Shown here: piece after piece, positions 63,793 to 64,000 of the stretch
Position numbering within the stretch: the first letter of the stretch is position 1
Layout: each line of letters opens with the position of its first letter
NCBI GenBank assembly: GCA_046330225.1
Contig: JAXLTD010000007.1
Location: forward strand, 176,880-240,879
Reading direction: 5' to 3'
Length of the DNA: 64,000 nt
Source of the DNA: CANJIV01 sp046330225
GTDB taxonomy: Bacteria; Actinomycetota; Thermoleophilia; Solirubrobacterales; Solirubrobacteraceae
Position numbers and translations under genes: made by a program
Notes under the pieces: generated by a model
Databases searched by the model: none
The model's input: only the letters and a program-made list of their open reading frames with translations
What the model was told of the DNA's origin: nothing

Positions 63793-63798
63793 ATAGTC
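63793..63798 (+). promoter_or_regulatory. -10 box of a leaderless promoter for parA
   Basis: TATAGT, 8 nt before the ATG at 63807, directly after the terminator hairpin of the FHA gene. There is no ribosome binding site, so the transcript probably begins at or near the AUG. Confidence 0.55.
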
Positions 63799-63806
63799 GC
63801 CGTCGA

Positions 63807-64000
63807 TGGCGGCCACGATCGCAGTGCTCTCCCAGAAGGGCGGAACCGGGAAGACGACGACGGTTCGGACCCTGACCGACGTGTTCCGCCGGGTCGGGCT
63901 GTCGACCCTGGCAATCGACCTCGATCCGCAGGGCAATTTGGCCGACTACTTCGATGTGGACCCCGACGCCGACCCGACGATCGCCGACGTCCTGGCCGGC
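63807..64000 (+). CDS. ParA-family ATPase (N-terminal part only)
   Basis: The first 64 residues of a ParA/Soj/MinD-type ATPase, cut by the right edge. The deviant Walker A is LSQKGGTGKTTTVRTL and Walker A' is LAIDLDPQGNLADYFDV. Such proteins move chromosomes, plasmids or protein complexes with a ParB-like partner; none is visible. The very short N-terminus (MAATIAVLSQ) lacks an HTH and suggests a small ParA of the Soj type. No copy-specific features allow plasmid or chromosome assignment. Confidence 0.93.

Overview
The window is about 64 kb of very G+C-rich chromosome, tightly packed with genes in short operons on both strands. The gene complement points to an actinobacterium: a wax ester synthase/DGAT, MarP-type membrane protease, Ku with a stand-alone LigD polymerase, AddAB, MocR-type regulators, zinc-finger-fused ECF sigma factor, FHA/ParA pair and secreted alanine-rich Ig-like and RTX-like proteins. 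The style (penicillin-acylase paralogs, HtaA-like lipoprotein, frequent leaderless promoters) suggests class Thermoleophilia, order Solirubrobacterales, but no rRNA or other phylogenetic marker is present to prove it. I saw no tRNA, rRNA, CRISPR array or transposase.

Layout. 1-3.5 kb (minus): an M28 peptidase cut by the window edge, preceded by a three-gene set (APH-like kinase, DUF6285 protein, acyl-CoA dehydrogenase) with the order and composition of lvaABC, the 4-hydroxyacyl-CoA pathway. 3.5-11.4 kb: glucuronyl C5-epimerase-like protein, wax ester synthase, DUF59 Fe-S assembly protein, STAS, FxsA, HAD and alpha/beta hydrolases. 11.5-17.2 kb: an ECF sigma factor fused to a zinc anti-sigma motif and a membrane segment, a large secreted Ig-like protein downstream of it, and a hairpin repeat that recurs at 61.4 kb. 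17.2-22.8 kb: a MocR regulator with a divergent small gene, DUF2252, and a flavin monooxygenase-TetR operon with a clear operator. 22.8-30.7 kb: two paralogous secreted penicillin acylases flanking a second MocR regulator, a membrane protein and an epimerase.

30.8-36.7 kb is the accessory part: a DUF4143 ATPase, a deleted PIN-toxin remnant, a methyltransferase, a remnant of a delta-60 repeat protein abutting an endonuclease/phosphatase-family protein that lacks its own N-terminus, a small secreted protein, about 0.5 kb without a gene, and an XRE regulator whose -10 box lies inside a 22-bp perfect palindrome. Base composition falls visibly here, as expected for acquired DNA.

36.7-64 kb is mostly core: gltBD (glutamate synthase), a lipoprotein, LigD-polymerase plus Ku (end joining), an RTX-like protein, AddAB (double-strand break processing), topoisomerase III, an adenylate cyclase with a catalytically dead alpha/beta-hydrolase sensor, MarP protease, a class B penicillin-binding protein, a lipoprotein, SRPBCC and zinc-ribbon proteins, an FHA protein, and the start of a ParA ATPase at the right edge.

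A recurring signal is a TANNNT box placed 6-10 nt before the start codon of many single genes, with no Shine-Dalgarno sequence, which suggests widespread leaderless transcription.
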